Notes: a model not told the origin generated them from the letters alone. DNA of 64,000 bases from Pseudeuparius sepicola (GCA_963920635.1 OY987307.1:6262001-6326000), one strand, 5' to 3'; positions 34,413-48,960 are shown, counted from the stretch's first letter. Translations and numbers: made by a program.

Positions 34413-34639
34413 GTAAATGAAAAGTTTAAGATTCAGAGTTTTAAGAGAATCAATACGAAGTTAGTGAGAAGGTGGTTGTGGAATTTGCAGACTTCGAGAC
34501 GATTCTGCCGCAGAGGTTTACGGATGAATTAACTCAAGACCGAATAGATGAGTTAAATGGGGACAACAAAAGATACTTTTTAACAAGCCTGGGAGCTGTT
34601 GGCAAAACGACTAATATTATATTTTCTGAAGAACTGTGA
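34413..34639 (+). pseudogene. Small Polinton-associated protein remnant, unit 3
   Basis: Same remnant and same frameshift as 5583-5809. Confidence 0.5.
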
Positions 34640-34752
34640 GTCCATATGGTGGATTTGGAAAAAACATGAGTTAAAAATGTAAAACTGCGAAAATAAAATA
34701 TTATTTGTTTGTGTGTTGTTTTTCTATATAAGAGGGGGGTGATTGAACAAAC

Positions 34753-35112
34753 TTGATCAATCTAATGCTGATTGTTAAAGGGAGTGGAGTGCTCAACACA
34801 TTAATTGACAAATTGCCAATAGAGTTACATCTTCCAGGCTACCAGTATTGCGGCCCTGGCACTAAATTAGAAAAACGCCTTTCTAGAGGTGATTCAGGTA
34901 TAAAGTTGATTCAGCCTGTAGAATTCATGATATTGCTTACAGTAAAATCAAATATCTAGAAGAACGACACAAGGCCTGATTTGGAACTGGAAAATCGTGC
35001 TTGGGACCGAGTGCCAGCTGCCTGGCTTATTACAAACGCAATGAGGGTTAAAGGGAAGTGGGAATGGGTACGAAACGCCCATTTTAGTTTAGACGGTGAA
35101 GAAGGTAGATAA
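34753..35112 (+). pseudogene. Viral-type PLA2 domain remnant, unit 3
   Basis: Same remnant and same breaks as 5923-6282. Confidence 0.82.
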
Positions 35113-35169
35113 AGCTCTAAAAAATCCTTTACAGCCAATCAGTTGAGTGACTTAAAGAATTAAAAAAAA

Positions 35170-35858
35170 TCATCGTTAGCGGCAGTAAGGGTAGCACGTG
35201 TACACATAAAAAAAGCTGGTGGAAAGGGTCAACTGAAAATACCTAGTAGGTCAAGAAAGGTCTGGAGGATTTATACCGCTTTTACCTATACTGGGTGCTC
35301 TGAGTGCGCTCGGTTCCTTGGCGGGCGGTGCGAGCAGTATAGCAAAAACTATAATCGACGTAAATAATGCAAAAAAGCTGATGGCAAATCGAAAGCAAGC
35401 TATGGAGTCCGTTGGTTCAGGACTTTATTTGCGTAAAAATAGGCGTGGTGGCCTTGGGTTGTTTTTAAAGAAAAAACTTTTGAAGCTACCCAATAGGCCT
35501 TTAACCAATCTAGATCTTTTAAAATTCGCTAAAGACATTCCATTCTTTAGAGGTGTGTATATGAAAGATACCCTACCTAAAAAGCCTCGAAAAAACTAGT
35601 CGGCCATTTTGAATTTGGATATTCAGCGAAATTCTGGATCTCATTGGGTAGCGTACCGAAAAAGAGGAAACATGTAAATATTTTGACAGCTTTGGCAATT
35701 TGAAACCACCAAGAGAACTCATTAGATACTTGGGGAGAGACATCGAAGTAGTATACAATAACGATTCATATCAAAACTTTAACCAAGTAAACTGTGGTCA
35801 TTTATGTTTATTGTTTTTATGGGAAAAACAAAATTTCTCACAAAGAAATAAAATCTGA
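35170..35858 (+). pseudogene. Core protein/adenain-like protease remnant, unit 3
   Basis: Same remnant and breaks as 6340-7028. The private 3-bp deletion of this unit lies about 40 bp downstream. Confidence 0.82.
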
Positions 35859-36049
35859 AAATATGAAGTGTGTGTTTTTCTTTCCCCAATAATCATCTCA
35901 TTTATTATCTTTACTATGTATTTAAAGTAACTGCTTTCACAATTATTGTATTCATAGGATAAGCCAGACAGTATAACTGCTTTTATATTTCGCTCCTACA
36001 ACCATTGTTGTATATGGAATATTTTATTCTTGTCAGATAATAGTTATTT

Positions 36050-36169
36050 ATGTACCAAGGCACTGAAGTTCAACTTTTTATGACTCATGTGGAGTTTAGT
36101 TGCTGAGGCCTCTGGCCGAGGCAAATAAACCACATGAGTCATAAAAAGAACTTCAGTGCCGAGGTACAT
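36050..36169. repeat. 120-bp hairpin palindrome, unit 3
   Basis: Same palindrome as 7223-7342. Confidence 0.88.
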
Positions 36170-36796
36170 ATTATATTTTCTTTGAAATCGAAAAAAAAAG
36201 TTTTATTAGGCAAGAAAATAATAATAAGGGATCACCCGTCCACGAACCGACTACGCGCGGCGTTGCTTGACTTTACCGATCGCTCTACCTAGGACAAGTA
36301 TAATGATGTACGGCACCTCCTGACAGAAAAACCAAACTGCTGCTTCTTGTGCAGCCTGCACAACAAATCTATTGATTTTCAAATTTACTAAAATATGTAT
36401 ACTGAAGGATTGCGCTTCTATAGGAAACAATTTCGCAATGTGTACGAAAAATTAAATGAGCCTTTATCGGCCGGGTTTTGAACATTTGGTCACTTTTGAC
36501 GGGCGATTTCTCCGCGTCTGACGTTTGATGTTTACATCTCGCCAAGGCCTACTTATTGAAAAAATCGTACAATAATGGGCTACATTATTGTACGATTTCT
36601 GTGCTTTTAATGACGATTTTGGGACATTTTAATGCCGATTTCAAGAAAACAGGTATTTTCTGCATAAAATTAAAACGGAAAATTATATATGCTTTATATT
36701 CAACTAAAAATAGTTACAAAGGAATATATACAGGGAAATATATATACATTATGTTAAACTAAAAAAATACTTATTCCTATTATATACACTTATATA

Positions 36797-37399
36797 CAGG
36801 GTGATTCAGGAGGAAATGTCAATATTTTAGGTACGTATTCGGGGACCCAAAATAAACATAAAAGTTCCTATAAACATGGGTCCTATTCCCGGCCGTTACC
36901 GAAATACAGGGGTAAACAACATTCAATTTAAGGTTTTTATTACATTATTTATAACAGGTAGGCTAGGTTTTATACTTTTCAAAAATGCCACCGTATACTT
37001 CTAAACATAAGTCAGCTCTCTGGTGAATAGCTCGGGTCGCTCTATGAATGGATACGGGCCTGTTTCTTATAGTTGCTGCTGCATTTATTATTCGATCGAG
37101 TAATGCATCTCTAGTGTTTACTTTACTTGAATATACCAATGATTTAAACCACCCCCAAAGACAATAATCCAGAGGATTAAGGTCTACTATTGCTAAGCAA
37201 CAGGAATTTCCGCCTGAATCACCCAAAACCTAGCCTACCTGTTATAAATAATGTAATAAAAACCTTAAATTGAATGTTGTTTACCCCTGTATTTCGGTAA
37301 CGGCCGGGAATAGGACCCATGTTTATAGGAACTTTTATGTTTATTTTGGGTCCCCGAATACGTACCTAAAATATTGACATTTCCTCCTGAATCACCCTG
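36797..37399. mobile_element. 603-bp mariner-derived MITE, unit 3
   Basis: Same insertion at the same site as 7970-8572; the transposase relic is at 36963-37226 on the minus strand. Confidence 0.93.
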
Positions 37400-38585
37400 T
37401 ATATACAAAACCTAAATCTCACCTATATCTAAATGTATACATTTTATATAATATACAGGGTGTTTACTTTGTAGACTATCTTTGAAACCGTTAGTGCTAC
37501 AGAGTTAGTTAAATTAGGAAAAAGCTGCGCTTGTTATGGGATTCAAGGGTCTGAAAATAAATTTGAACTCTTATGTTTTTGAACAGGTCCTTTTCACTGA
37601 TTGCATCAAAAATTTTCTAGGAGTAATAGATTTTGAGTTACAGATAGTAACGGTTTCAAAGTTCCCTATAGCGTAAATATAGCGCCTCCGTGGCGATGTT
37701 AGTACAAGCCCCAAAATAGGGGATGTGCTGACTGAAGCTGCAAATGTGCTGTTGGCTCCTGCCTGGACTTCATTTGTTGCTTCCCAAATCATGCCTATCT
37801 TTTGATTTGGTTAATGTTACACCGTACCGATGATTGCCAAATAGCATGAAACACGTGTATGCGGTTACTAGTTTTTTCTTTTTGTTAACTTTGAGTGTTT
37901 GCCCATTATCACCTTTTCTTGTAATTATTATACAGGGTGGTTCACTTTTATGTGGTAGGACTTTAACATTAGATAGAAAAAGATAATCTAAAATGAAAAT
38001 TTTATATCAACATATATCGGGGAAAGCTTAGTTTCCGAGATACAGGGCGTTGAAGTGTTGGAAAAAATATGAAGTATTTTTTACACTGTTCGAACCAGTG
38101 GAGATATTTAAACCAAATTTGATGTGTAGTACTACCTTTTTGACTACGATATTTAGTGATAATATGAAGGTCCTGAAATAACCAGTGGTGGAGTTATGGG
38201 TTTTCACTATCACTAAATTTAAAAAGTAATTAGTACGGACCTGTCTCACATCAATGTAAAGTTTTTTTTCGTAAAGTTCTTTCAATTCTCTACAAAAAGT
38301 GTATCTTGACATTTTTTTGTATCTGCCACGGTTGTGTAGTAAATAAATTATTTCGTTTCCATCTCAGCCTTTTTTTGCCTAAAAATGTGTTTTCTAAGAT
38401 TATTGATAAATATCGCAAATAACAGAAATTAATTATGGAACACTTATCGGATTCAGCTATTTTATTTTTAATTTTATGGAAACAATTTTAAAAATAAACT
38501 GGCACTTGGTTTGAGGTACATTACTTTATTATCATTTTAACATTTTTATCAAATCTAGTATTATTTCTTAATAATTTTTATAATT

Positions 38586-39637
38586 CTAAATTTGTACAAC
38601 ATTCAACAATTGTTCAAAATGTGATCCATTCTGTTGCACACATAATTCACTTCGACGCCTAACGGATTGAACAGCATCGATTAAATTGCCATTTCTTAAT
38701 TCATCGCACGCATTTCTGATACGATCAATAAGTTGTTCCCTTGTTTCTACAGGAGTCGCATAGACTTGTTCTTTTAAAAATCCCCATACGAAGAAGTCCA
38801 GAGGTGTTATGTCCGGAGAACGTGGTGGCCAAGCGACCGGTCCCCCTCGTCCGATCCACCTATTTGGAAAGTTATTATTTAACCAGTTCCTCACATTTCG
38901 GTGAAAATGTGCAGGACAGCCGTCAAGTTGGAACCAAGCCAACAATCTTAAGTTTAAAGGAATGTCTTCCCACATATTACCACCATTCACTCGCTGTGGC
39001 AAAAAAAGGGTCCAAACAGATGATGGTTGTACAGTCCAATCCAAACATTGACACTAAATTCGACCTGAAAATTTCTTGGCCGGATTGCATGTGGGTTTTC
39101 TTGTGCCCAAATATGCTGATTATGAAAGTTTACTACTCCACGACGAGTAAAACACGACTCGTCCGTCCATAAAATGTTATTTAAAAATTGTCTATTTCCT
39201 TCAATTGACTCCAAAATCCATCGGCAAAACACTAATCTTCTTTCTGCATCGCCGGGCCTTAAACCTTGTACGGGTTGTAGATGATACGCATGCCTGTGAT
39301 CTCTTTTTAAAGCTCGCAAAATTGCAGACTTTGAAACACGTAGGGCCACTGACACTCTTCTGCTACTTGTTGTAGGATTCCTATCGAATTCACGAAGAAT
39401 CTCATTGTTGCGTCTGACTTGTTGGATATTGTTTTCATTTCCTCGTTCGACGATTCTAGTTCTCAGACCGCGAGTTCTGAATTGCCGGTGCATGTTAACA
39501 AACACCGAGGGACGCGGATGGCGCCTATTTGGAAATCGCCTCCGGTATTCTCTGGCTGCTTCCGCAGAGTTCCCATTTGCAACTCCATAGCAGAAATGGA
39601 TGTCAGCCTGCTCTTCATTTGTAAATTGGAACGGCAT
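38586..39637 (-). pseudogene. Rosa-like (DD41D) mariner transposase, unit 3
   Basis: Same gene and frameshift; one synonymous-type change near 38697 (C>T on the plus strand). Confidence 0.92.
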
Positions 39638-39742
39638 TTTAATTATTAACAAAGACAAACTGCGGCGCTGCTACGTTCATCTACTGGATGACAGATTATT
39701 GTATTATTAACTGTCAAGAAGATTTTCTTTTCCATGGCACAC

Positions 39743-40265
39743 TTATCTTCACCAGTACGGCGATGCAGAAAGGACATTAGTATTTTGCCGATGGATTTTG
39801 TAGTCAAAGGAAATAAGACAATTTTTAAATAACATTTTATGGGCGGAAGAATCATGTTTTACTCGTCGTGGTATAATTTAGAATTCTACAAATTTACAAT
39901 TATAAAAATTATTAAGAAATAATACACATTTGATAAAAATGTTAAAATGATAATAAAGTAATGTACCTCAAACCAAGTGCCAGTTTATTTTTAAAATTGT
40001 TTCCATAAAATTAAAAATAAAATAGCTGAATCGGATAAGTGTTCCATAATTAATTTCTGTTATTTGCGATATTTATCAATAATCTTAGAAAACACATTTT
40101 TAGGCAAAAAAGGCAGAGATGGAAACGAAATAATTTATTTACTACACAACCGTGGCAGATACAAAAAAATGTCAAGATACACTTTTTGTAGAGAATTGAA
40201 AGAACTTTACGAAAAAAAAATTTACGTTGATGTGAGACAGGTCCGTACTAATTACTTTAGTTTTG
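39743..40265 (+). pseudogene. Inverted, internally deleted rosa-like copy, unit 3
   Basis: Same fragment as 10916-11438. Confidence 0.85.
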
Positions 40266-40366
40266 ACACGTCACACACTTGATCCAAGTTTTTTGGTTTG
40301 TGTACTCGGAGCACTGTATCAGGCAGATGGACAGATTGACGGTTCTTGGAGCCAAGATTTCAAATG

Positions 40367-40887
40367 CCGCACACCTACTTTAAACACGAAAAGCAACAAA
40401 TCCAGTCTTTGTCGTCAGTATAACGTTCGTAAGAACATTTGCATGCAGTGCAAAGAGAATCAGAATCAGTGTATACAAATTGTTTTGTTTTGCCGAGCTT
40501 TCGATGGTCCAGGTTTATCAGGGTCAACGGTTTTCCTTTTCAAAGGTTTAGGGCGACTTGGCTTCAAATTTTTCTTTGGGTTTCGCGTAGTGGGAGTCTC
40601 AACATGAGGAATTTCCGCTAAATCCTCTAGACTCTTTTAGAAACTCTAGTAAACTGGAATCTAGCAACCTCTTCGATGCCAGGAATTTTTGCCAAAACTC
40701 TTTCTGGATCAAAGGGACTTAGCCCTGTTGTCCTAAAGCCAGATTGTAGGTTTGTGGCAGCATTGTCTGCTGTATGGGACCACAATAGATTCAACAAGTT
40801 TGGGAACTGCTCTTTTGGGATGCTTCCTTTTCGAAAACACTCCTTTCTCCATGAATCTCTAATGACGAAAATGAAAGTTCAGAAGAC
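40367..40887 (-). pseudogene. Pogo-family transposase C-terminal remnant, unit 3
   Basis: Same remnant and same breaks as 11540-12060. Confidence 0.72.
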
Positions 40888-41326
40888 TAAACAAAGTTCC
40901 CTATTGTTTTTTATTTGAAATATAAATAATTTAGTTAAAAAGTTACGTTGAAATTTTCCTTCAACTCACCGTATCCTTCTAAATGTTATAAAGTAGAGTG
41001 GTGTAAGTCCTTCAAAGTCTTAAAAATAGGGGAAACCTCAATTTTTATTTTATTTCATAGTCTCCTAAAGCTCCTATTATGAATTAACATTATTTTAGTG
41101 TCGGATCAGTTAAAATAAGGATCACATAGATTTTTCAAATTTACCTCAACTTTAAAACTAATTATCCCAGTTTCACCTAAAATGGACTTAAGTTTGGTTT
41201 TCAGTACCTTACTGATTCTTTCGCATTTGTCATACCAGTCGCACTCCATTGTTTAAGTTTTTTCGACAAAGAAGTATCTATTATTTATGTAAAAAAAATT
41301 ACCCTACTTTATATTCAGTGGGTAAT

Positions 41327-41599
41327 ATGGAATAGCGAGGGGTGTGACACTCCAAGAAATTTTGTACACCAGATTTGAGATTTAGCTCGGGATTACATTG
41401 TTTCTTATGAGAATCCCTAAAATCTTTGAACAAATTTACTGGGATTCTGTAAATCTTGAGATTTCATGAGATTTTAGAAGATTTCAGGGATTCTGAGAGA
41501 TTTTAGAGATTTTAAGGATTTTTAGAAATCTCTAGATTTTGTGAGATTTTCGACAGATTTTTGAGATTTCAAGGATTTTATCAGATTTTTCAATGAATG
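41327..41599. repeat. GAGATTTT-type minisatellite, unit 3
   Basis: Same array and left border as 12500-12772. Confidence 0.75.
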
Positions 41600-42615
41600 T
41601 ATTTTGTTTCATATAGTACTTAGGCCATGAAATAATTACCCCATCCAAATACCACAGCCTATGAGATACTCTCCCTTGGGACTACCAATAAAAAAATAGA
41701 GATCATTTGTTTTTCTTGTCCTTAATATAGTTCTGAGGTGTCCAGTATCAAATTGGAACACACTGTACACTTAATTGGATAAGAAAATGTGAGAAAATTT
41801 TCTTGTGGATTCGTTTGTAATTAGTCTGTAAAAATATCACATTCCAACCGGGATTTCAACTCACGGGTCATCAACTTACGCGACAGGCCACTTTTCCAAC
41901 TTTACATCAAGTCAATTCGTATAGCTCTTAGTTGGTAAAAGGACCTGCCGCGTAGTTCCAATCCCGGCTGGAGTGTGATTTGCCGCTACTCATTTTTCTA
42001 AATTACCTATTTAATTTGTACAGAGACAAAACATCGCTCTTTCCAAAATAAAAAAATATATTAGTGCCATTAAAAAAAGTTGATTGCCATGGCAACCGAG
42101 ATGGCAACCAAACCGCGGAAGCTGAAAACAAGTGAAACATGTCATGTGGCAAACAATTTTCATAAAAATATTAATAATATAATATATATAATAATATTTT
42201 TTAATTTAATAAATATTTATTAATTTAATAAATATTTATTGCATATAAGCAGATTTTCATAATTTTTTCCATCCTCATCACATATAGATTTTCATACTTT
42301 TTTCCATCCTCATCACATATTAAAAAAATGCATGTCTGCTATATCTACAGAGTGATTTAGTTATGACGTGAAAATTTTTAACCACGTACCTATTATCGGT
42401 AGCAACCTAAAATAGACGAAAATCATTAAAAAAAATTCTGCCACTTTTAAAAAATGGGGCAGAACCCCTAAAATCCCAGAAGACTGGCGGCCTCGCAGCT
42501 CCACCTGCGATACAGATTGCCGTATTATTATCAGATTATAAATAACAATAGTGAATTACAGCGTTTGAACATAAAATTTGAGATTTTGTTCGACATTTTT
42601 GTTGTAAAAAAGTTA

Positions 42616-42793
42616 CAGTGAAACCTCTCCTTGCGGACATCTCTATTAAGCGGACACCTTCTTTAAACGAACATGTTTTTTTTTTATTTGATTTCATTTT
42701 GTTGTTTTTCTATGCACTCTATTAGGCGGACACCTCTAATAAGCGGACAAATCCAACGGAACCGTGAATGTCCGGTTATAAGAGATTTCACTG
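42616..42793. mobile_element. 178-bp pogo-type MITE, unit 3
   Basis: Same element with 10 T, identical in state to unit 1. Confidence 0.88.
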
Positions 42794-43217
42794 TACAACA
42801 ATTTCTTAGTTATTTTCTAGGTAGCACTTAAACTAGTAAAGAAAATTTTGGTGTTAAATTCCCAGTTTCCCAGTCCTTAGTTTCCATATTATATAAAATC
42901 TACATTGATCATAGCGGCTTATGAAACTACTTGACTACAGATTAATCACAAAATATTGAAGATTAATGCTGGTCAACACCGAGCATGTAGGATTTCTTAT
43001 TTTTCGCTAGGTTCTTTTCCGCCCGGAGAATTTCGAGAACTGCAGACATGCCGCTTTGTTTTCGACACAGTTTTAAAAAAATATGTTTTTATATTGAGCT
43101 CTGGATTGATCTCTTGACTTGAGGATGAGTACCTACTTCGCCTACTAACCAATAGGTGGCGCACCATAAGCGCCGGTTATTAGGGGCAGTGGCAAGGTGT
43201 GCATGAATTGTAGTTAA

Positions 43218-43309
43218 TTTGCCTCGGCCAGAGGCCTCGGCAACTAAATTACACATGAGTCATAACAAGTTGAACTTCACTGCCTTGGTACCTCGCTTGG
43301 TACATAAAT
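43218..43309 (+). repeat. Left terminal repeat T1, unit 3/4 junction
   Basis: Same repeat as at 14391-14482, with the CTGCC arm state. Confidence 0.78.
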
Positions 43310-43366
43310 AACTATTATTTTATTTTAATTTTTGACTGCGTATGTTTTTGTTTGTATGTTTTTTGG

Positions 43367-43397
<31 letters not shown>

Positions 43398-43406
43398 TAA
43401 TAAAGT

Positions 43407-43937
43407 TTCGGCCCAGTACCGAAAATTTTGTTTATTAACTGCTCCGCATAGATGAAAGTGGGCCTCGTCGCTACTGAAAAAAGTCGATCTCTCATGAATC
43501 CGGTCCAACATTTCTTGGGAACAGTTAATGCGGTTTTCATAGTCACGAGGGTTTAATTCTTGAACAATCATAATCTTGTAGGGGTGGAATGATAAATCTT
43601 TGTGTAAAATCCTCCTTAGAGAGCGGGAAGTAATGCCCAATGCAGTTGCATGTTTCCGTGCAGAGCGCGTGGGTGACCGTTCAATAGCTTCCCTCACTCT
43701 CCTTACATTTTCGGGTGTTCTTACTGTTCTGGGTCTTCCGACACGCCTAGGCCTTAGTGTGGAACCAGTTTCTTCCATTGTACGCGCCCACTTTGCTATT
43801 AAATTACGGTGAGGGACAGCACCGCGACGTGCAATATTGAAGTGCCGCTGAAAGGCGCGCTGAGTGGCGATGACAGAACGGCCATTTTCGAAAAATGTGC
43901 GCACAGTGAAACCGCGGTGTTCGCCGGACCAAACCAT
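43407..43937 (-). pseudogene. Mariner-like transposase, N-terminal half, unit 4
   Basis: Same remnant in the undeleted state of unit 2, in one frame for 177 residues and truncated at the (TAA)9 run. The TIR end is at 44057. Confidence 0.86.
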
Positions 43938-44057
43938 GATGTCGACTGAAAATGGCACAACCCACCCGATGCAATGAGACTCCTCCCACGGTCTTACCCC
44001 CACCACACACGATATACAGCCTATCCCAAACTGCACTAAACCTTTTGCCCCACCCTG

Positions 44058-44869
44058 TATTAAAGACTTTTGATTTCCCAAATTTTATCAACAACAAAGT
44101 TATACCTAATAATCATATTCTTATTAGTTTTGACGTAAAATATCTTTTTACAAACATCCCGATTGAATTAGTCATTGATAGTATAAATAAAAGATGGAAT
44201 TCTATTAGTAATAACTGTAATTTTACCAAAGAAAATTTTTTTGAAACAGTAAAATTTATTTTTAACTCCAATTATTTTTGTTATAATAACACATACTATA
44301 AACCAATTTTTGGTACACCAATGGGTAGCTCAATATCTCCAATAATATCTCAATACACTATGGAAGATTTAATAGATAGTTGCGTTTCCTAATTATCTTT
44401 TCAGGTGTTTTTTCAAAAAAAATTTGTAGATGATATTATTTGTTTTATCCCAAATGAAAAATGTGATGAAATTTTAACAGTTTTTAACAACTACAACCAA
44501 CATTTATCTTTTACTATTGGAAAAGAAAATAATAATTCTATTCCATTTTTGAAAACTAACTTTGTTTTAACACTAAAAAATAGAATTGAAAAATTAGTAC
44601 ATCCAACACTTACAAAAAAATTGATCAAATTAAAAAGTATTTTAATTGATAATTCATATCCTATAAAATTTCTAAATAAGATCATTTTTAATACTAGGAT
44701 AAAACAAAATATTCCTACCATAGACATATATTCTGGACTAAATCAACAAAATATGAAATAACCATTAATTTTTTCTATGGTTCCGTACCTTATATTGAAG
44801 AATTTAATTAATAAAACTTTTAAAGATGAACGTAGTCTAAAAAATGTTATTTCCAGTTTCGCTTTCTAG
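44058..44869 (+). pseudogene. Penelope-like RT fragment, unit 4
   Basis: Same fragment and the same stop as unit 1. Confidence 0.85.
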
Positions 44870-46106
44870 GAGAGAGTGCCGCCGAATTTATGGAAGACGC
44901 CGGGATCCATTGATTAAAAAATAACTAAATGGAGGCATAATTGAAAACGTTGAAAAGCGTGATTAATTATTTATGAGTTAAACAGTTTAGAAATGCGAGA
45001 TTGTGATATAAAAATATTATTTGTGTGTTTTTAACTACAAAAACTATCCAATATTTTTAAAAACTCAATATTTTTGTGACATGTTAATTTATGTGAATAA
45101 ATATGACGAACAGGTGGTTGTGGAATGTGTAGACCAATCGGCGGATATTGTAGTCCCGCTGTATTGCTACCGCGTTCGCCTTTTGTTTTATTAAACTCAA
45201 AAATCAACATGAAATAAGACTCTAGTAACAAAAATTATCCCGGTGAAATAAAGTAGAATGTTTGAATTGTTGTCCTTAAAAATCAATATGAAATTATATA
45301 TCACCTTGTAGGAAAAAAGATTAAAGCACCCTCCATAAATATAACCTCTAATGGCGATAACAAGCAGGCGTGTGCCATTTTATTAGGAACGGCAGTCTGA
45401 ATATTGTACGCGTTGAGTTATTTGGCGAGTTAATCCAAAACTTTTTACTTATTTTTAAACTGTATGATTTTTACCTTCATTTTTTACATGAGCCCAGCGA
45501 AACCATGAATGTTTTCAGGTAAAATCTAAAATATAACTTGTTTTATTTAGCCCCCTGGGTGCCAGCGTCTGCATTACTGATCGAGAAATTTTAACCGTTA
45601 TTAATAGTGTGACAGATTTCTATTGAAACAGACAACATTTTGTATTTTTTTCTCGGTGCGCCAGATGGGGTATTGTGCATCTTCCCAACATAAGCTTGTT
45701 TGAAATAAATAAGTTCCTATCCAGTATTTCTCCACAATCGAGCACAGAAGGGGTTCCAAAGGTATAGCACTATTAGATATTAGTCAGGTACCAAGAAACC
45801 TCGTTAGCTCCCCGCCCTCTCTTGTAGACACAAACCCGTCCGGTCTTCGACTGTACTAGTCCAGTTCTGCCACCCAAAAAAGAGGTGGCGGTGGTGGTTA
45901 AAAAAGCCCGAACGCCAGGCGCGAGGCACGGCAATAATTTATCGGAAATTCTACATTCTATCTCCTCAGGTCATCAGTAGTGGATTTATGGAAGGTTCAA
46001 TTTCATATAAATTAAGAAAAATAGTACAATCCTTCTAATTGAAGCATTAGAAATACCGCTAAATTGTCATAAACTTTTGAATTTTCTATCATTTTCGAAA
46101 TGCGAA

Positions 46107-46296
46107 TATTTAAAATTTGCAACGTTAACCAATTGCAATACATTTTTTATCGGTCTGACGCCGGCAAAAAATAGATAAGCGATATAGAATTTAATAGAAA
46201 GAATAAAATATTACCTATAGTCCACTTTTACAATGTAGAGGGTCGTCAAGAATGGTAATAATCAAATATTAAAATGACGTTAAAAAAATAAAGCAA
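46107..46296. repeat. Single copy of the 190-bp sequence, unit 4
   Basis: Only one 190-bp copy is present here, flanked by the same bases as the pair in other units. This is either the ancestral state or a loss by slippage or unequal exchange. Confidence 0.96.
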
Positions 46297-46727
46297 AAAA
46301 TGAACACTATTAACGAAGTAAAACAATGCCAATATTGTAGGCACTCTCAGATCTACAGCACATTCCCGGATTGTTCAAACTCCACGAACGAATAAATGCA
46401 ATGGTCTAATAAAAATTGTTTCTTAAATGCATGTAATTTAGGCGTTCGCTAATAAATTAAAATAGTAATATGCTGCATAGTTGTGCATAGTTGGGAGACT
46501 TCCTAAGGGCACTATGTGAGAATTTTGCTATATTAATCCTTTCGTTTTCTCGTAGAATATCCGCGAACATCTGAATTCTGCCAGAACTTCTTCCTATTCT
46601 TAAAAATATGTGTAAGGAGTTTCAACAAATATATTGAAGTTAAAGTTAAAACTTGTCTACAGGTTTCTCTATCAACTATAATAAAAATAAGACCACTCTT
46701 TTTTGCGGAATAAAAATTCTATCAACA

Positions 46728-47163
46728 TCACTTGACAGATCAAACAGACCGGACCTTGATAATAGTTGATAAAATTTCTAGGAAGACAACTCTGATTGAT
46801 GTGGCCATCTCAAACAACAACAACCTGCGTGTGAAGCAGGCCGAGAAGATCGCGAAGTACAAAACTTAGAAGAACGAATTAAAAGGCAATGGGAAATGGA
46901 GAACGTTCAGACGATTCCAATCAGCTGGGTCTAACTGATAATCTTTACAGGTCCATGCAGAAAGCGGTACTACTTGCGACAGCCCGAATCGTCAGGAAAT
47001 TCGTGGGGAATGCAGGAACGCCCAACACGTCAATGTCACCTAAAGCCCGATAACATGGCGAGGGTCTCGTCCGAGCCAGATCCTTATGGTATCCGGTATA
47101 CCCGGGATCTGAGTGAATGTTCCCCGTAGAGGGAGTGCGAATGGCTTTTGGCTAAATCGATAA
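46728..47163 (+). pseudogene. Non-LTR retrotransposon ORF2 3' end, unit 4
   Basis: Same fragment; one private A>G near 47029. Confidence 0.75.
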
Positions 47164-47728
47164 TAATAAAAGACTTTACTAATAAAAGCAATTTTACACA
47201 ACAATGAAACAAACAATTTGGGCAAAGTCTAGTCATAAAGACATTTATGACATTTGAAAGCAGTAGGTGAAAATTTTATGTTTCGAATATTGGAATCAAC
47301 AGGTGTTTTGGGGCACATTTTGCTGATTTCAACGCAAACGGTTGATTTGATCGTTATGAAACAAGAGTACCTTTTTCTTGCAGAATGAAAAGATGCACTA
47401 AAATGATAGACCTGCAAGACCAAAAAGTTTCGAGTAAAAGCACGATCCAAAAACAGCGCAAGTGGCGCCCTCTGTGAGATACGGTGAAATTGATATTTTC
47501 AGCTTATTCTCCATCCACCAAAACATAGCAGTGCCAAATTTCAGTACAGCAGTTTGATTATTTCGGGAGATGTAGCCAAAATTCAATTTAAAAAAATAAA
47601 CTTTAACGCCCTGTATCTCAAAAGTTAGGACGTTTACGACATACGTTCATATGAAGTTTTTTTTCTTAAAATGGGCCCAAGAATAACCCCCTTAAGTATT
47701 AGCATGTCATTAAGGAACACCCTGTATA

Positions 47729-48408
47729 CAGTGTGTCCCAAATTCGATGCTCACCATTGGGATCTCAGTAACTACAAGATATAGAGAGTCGGTTAAATGG
47801 GGAAAGTTTTAGACAATTTTATTGTCAATCTGATGCCGCTGAGAAATCAAGGCTAACTGGGATCGTTTTTGAGTTATTCCCAAAAAACCGAATTTTATCA
47901 TTTTCGTTTTTCTTAAATATCTTAGAAACCAATGGTTTTGCAAAGACAGGACTTTGATATTATTAAGGCACTTTTATCCAACCTTTGTAGCGGTAATGTC
48001 CGTTTCTTTAAAAAAGTTTTCATTTTCGAGAATTTCATGTAGATTTCGAATTTGTACAAATTCAAGATGGCGTCCATAAGAAAATCAAAAGTTGTGGGTC
48101 ATATCTCGAAAATGAAAACTTTTTTAAAGAAACTGACATTACTGCTAACAAGGTTGGATAGAAGTGCCTTAATAATGTCAAAGTCCTGTCTTTGCAAAAC
48201 CATCGGTTTCTAAGATATTTATGAAAAACGAAAATGATAAAATTCGGTTTTTTTGGGAATAACTCGAAAACGATCTCAGTTAGCCTTGATTTCTCAGCGG
48301 CATCAGATTGGCCATAAAATTGTCTAAAACTTTCCCCATTTAACCGACTCTCTATCTCGTGTAGTTATCGAGATCCCAATGGTGAGCATCGAATTTGGGA
48401 CACACTCA
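47729..48408. mobile_element. 680-bp palindromic MITE, unit 4
   Basis: Same element, so this insertion predates the split of unit 4 from the others, unlike the 603-bp MITE. Confidence 0.9.
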
Positions 48409-48620
48409 TAGGTGTTGTCGATTGGCGTCATGCTCTCATAGGGTTTGGGGGAGGGTGGGGAGCTCCATCCCTACTCCAAGTGGAGGATGGTGGGGATGTT
48501 CCATATTCCATTATATAGGCAAGGTTCAGCGAATATTGTGTTTACAACAAACTCAACATATCCTTCTTAAACAATTTAAATAAGCTGCTGAAAAATCTGG
48601 TGAACGTTCGAGATTTGGAA

Positions 48621-48847
48621 GTAAATGAAAAGTTTAAGATTCAGAGTTTTAAGAGAATCAATACGAAGTTAGTGAGAAGGTGGTTGTGGAATTTGCAGAC
48701 TTCGAGACGATTCTGCCGCAGAGGTTTACGGATGAATTAACTCAAGACCGAATAGATGAGTTAAATGGGGACAACAAAAGATACTTTTTAACAAGCCTGG
48801 GAGCTGTTGGCAAAACGACTAATATTATATTTTCTGAAGAACTGTGA
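48621..48847 (+). pseudogene. Small Polinton-associated protein remnant, unit 4
   Basis: Same remnant and same frameshift as 5583-5809. Confidence 0.5.
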
Positions 48848-48960
48848 GTCCATATGGTGGATTTGGAAAAAACATGAGTTAAAAATGTAAAACTGCGAAA
48901 ATAAAATATTATTTGTTTGTGTGTTGTTTTTCTATATAAGAGGGGGGTGATTGAACAAAC

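Larger units (their letters stand above)
28831..43239. repeat. 14.4-kb tandem unit, copy 3
   Basis: This copy is 14409 bp. It carries the same 7-bp deletion and the same 10-T run as copy 1, and a private 3-bp deletion near 35898 (one CTC lost in a short CTC repeat). It has two 190-bp repeats and the 603-bp MITE. A private T>C lies near 32352. Confidence 0.97.
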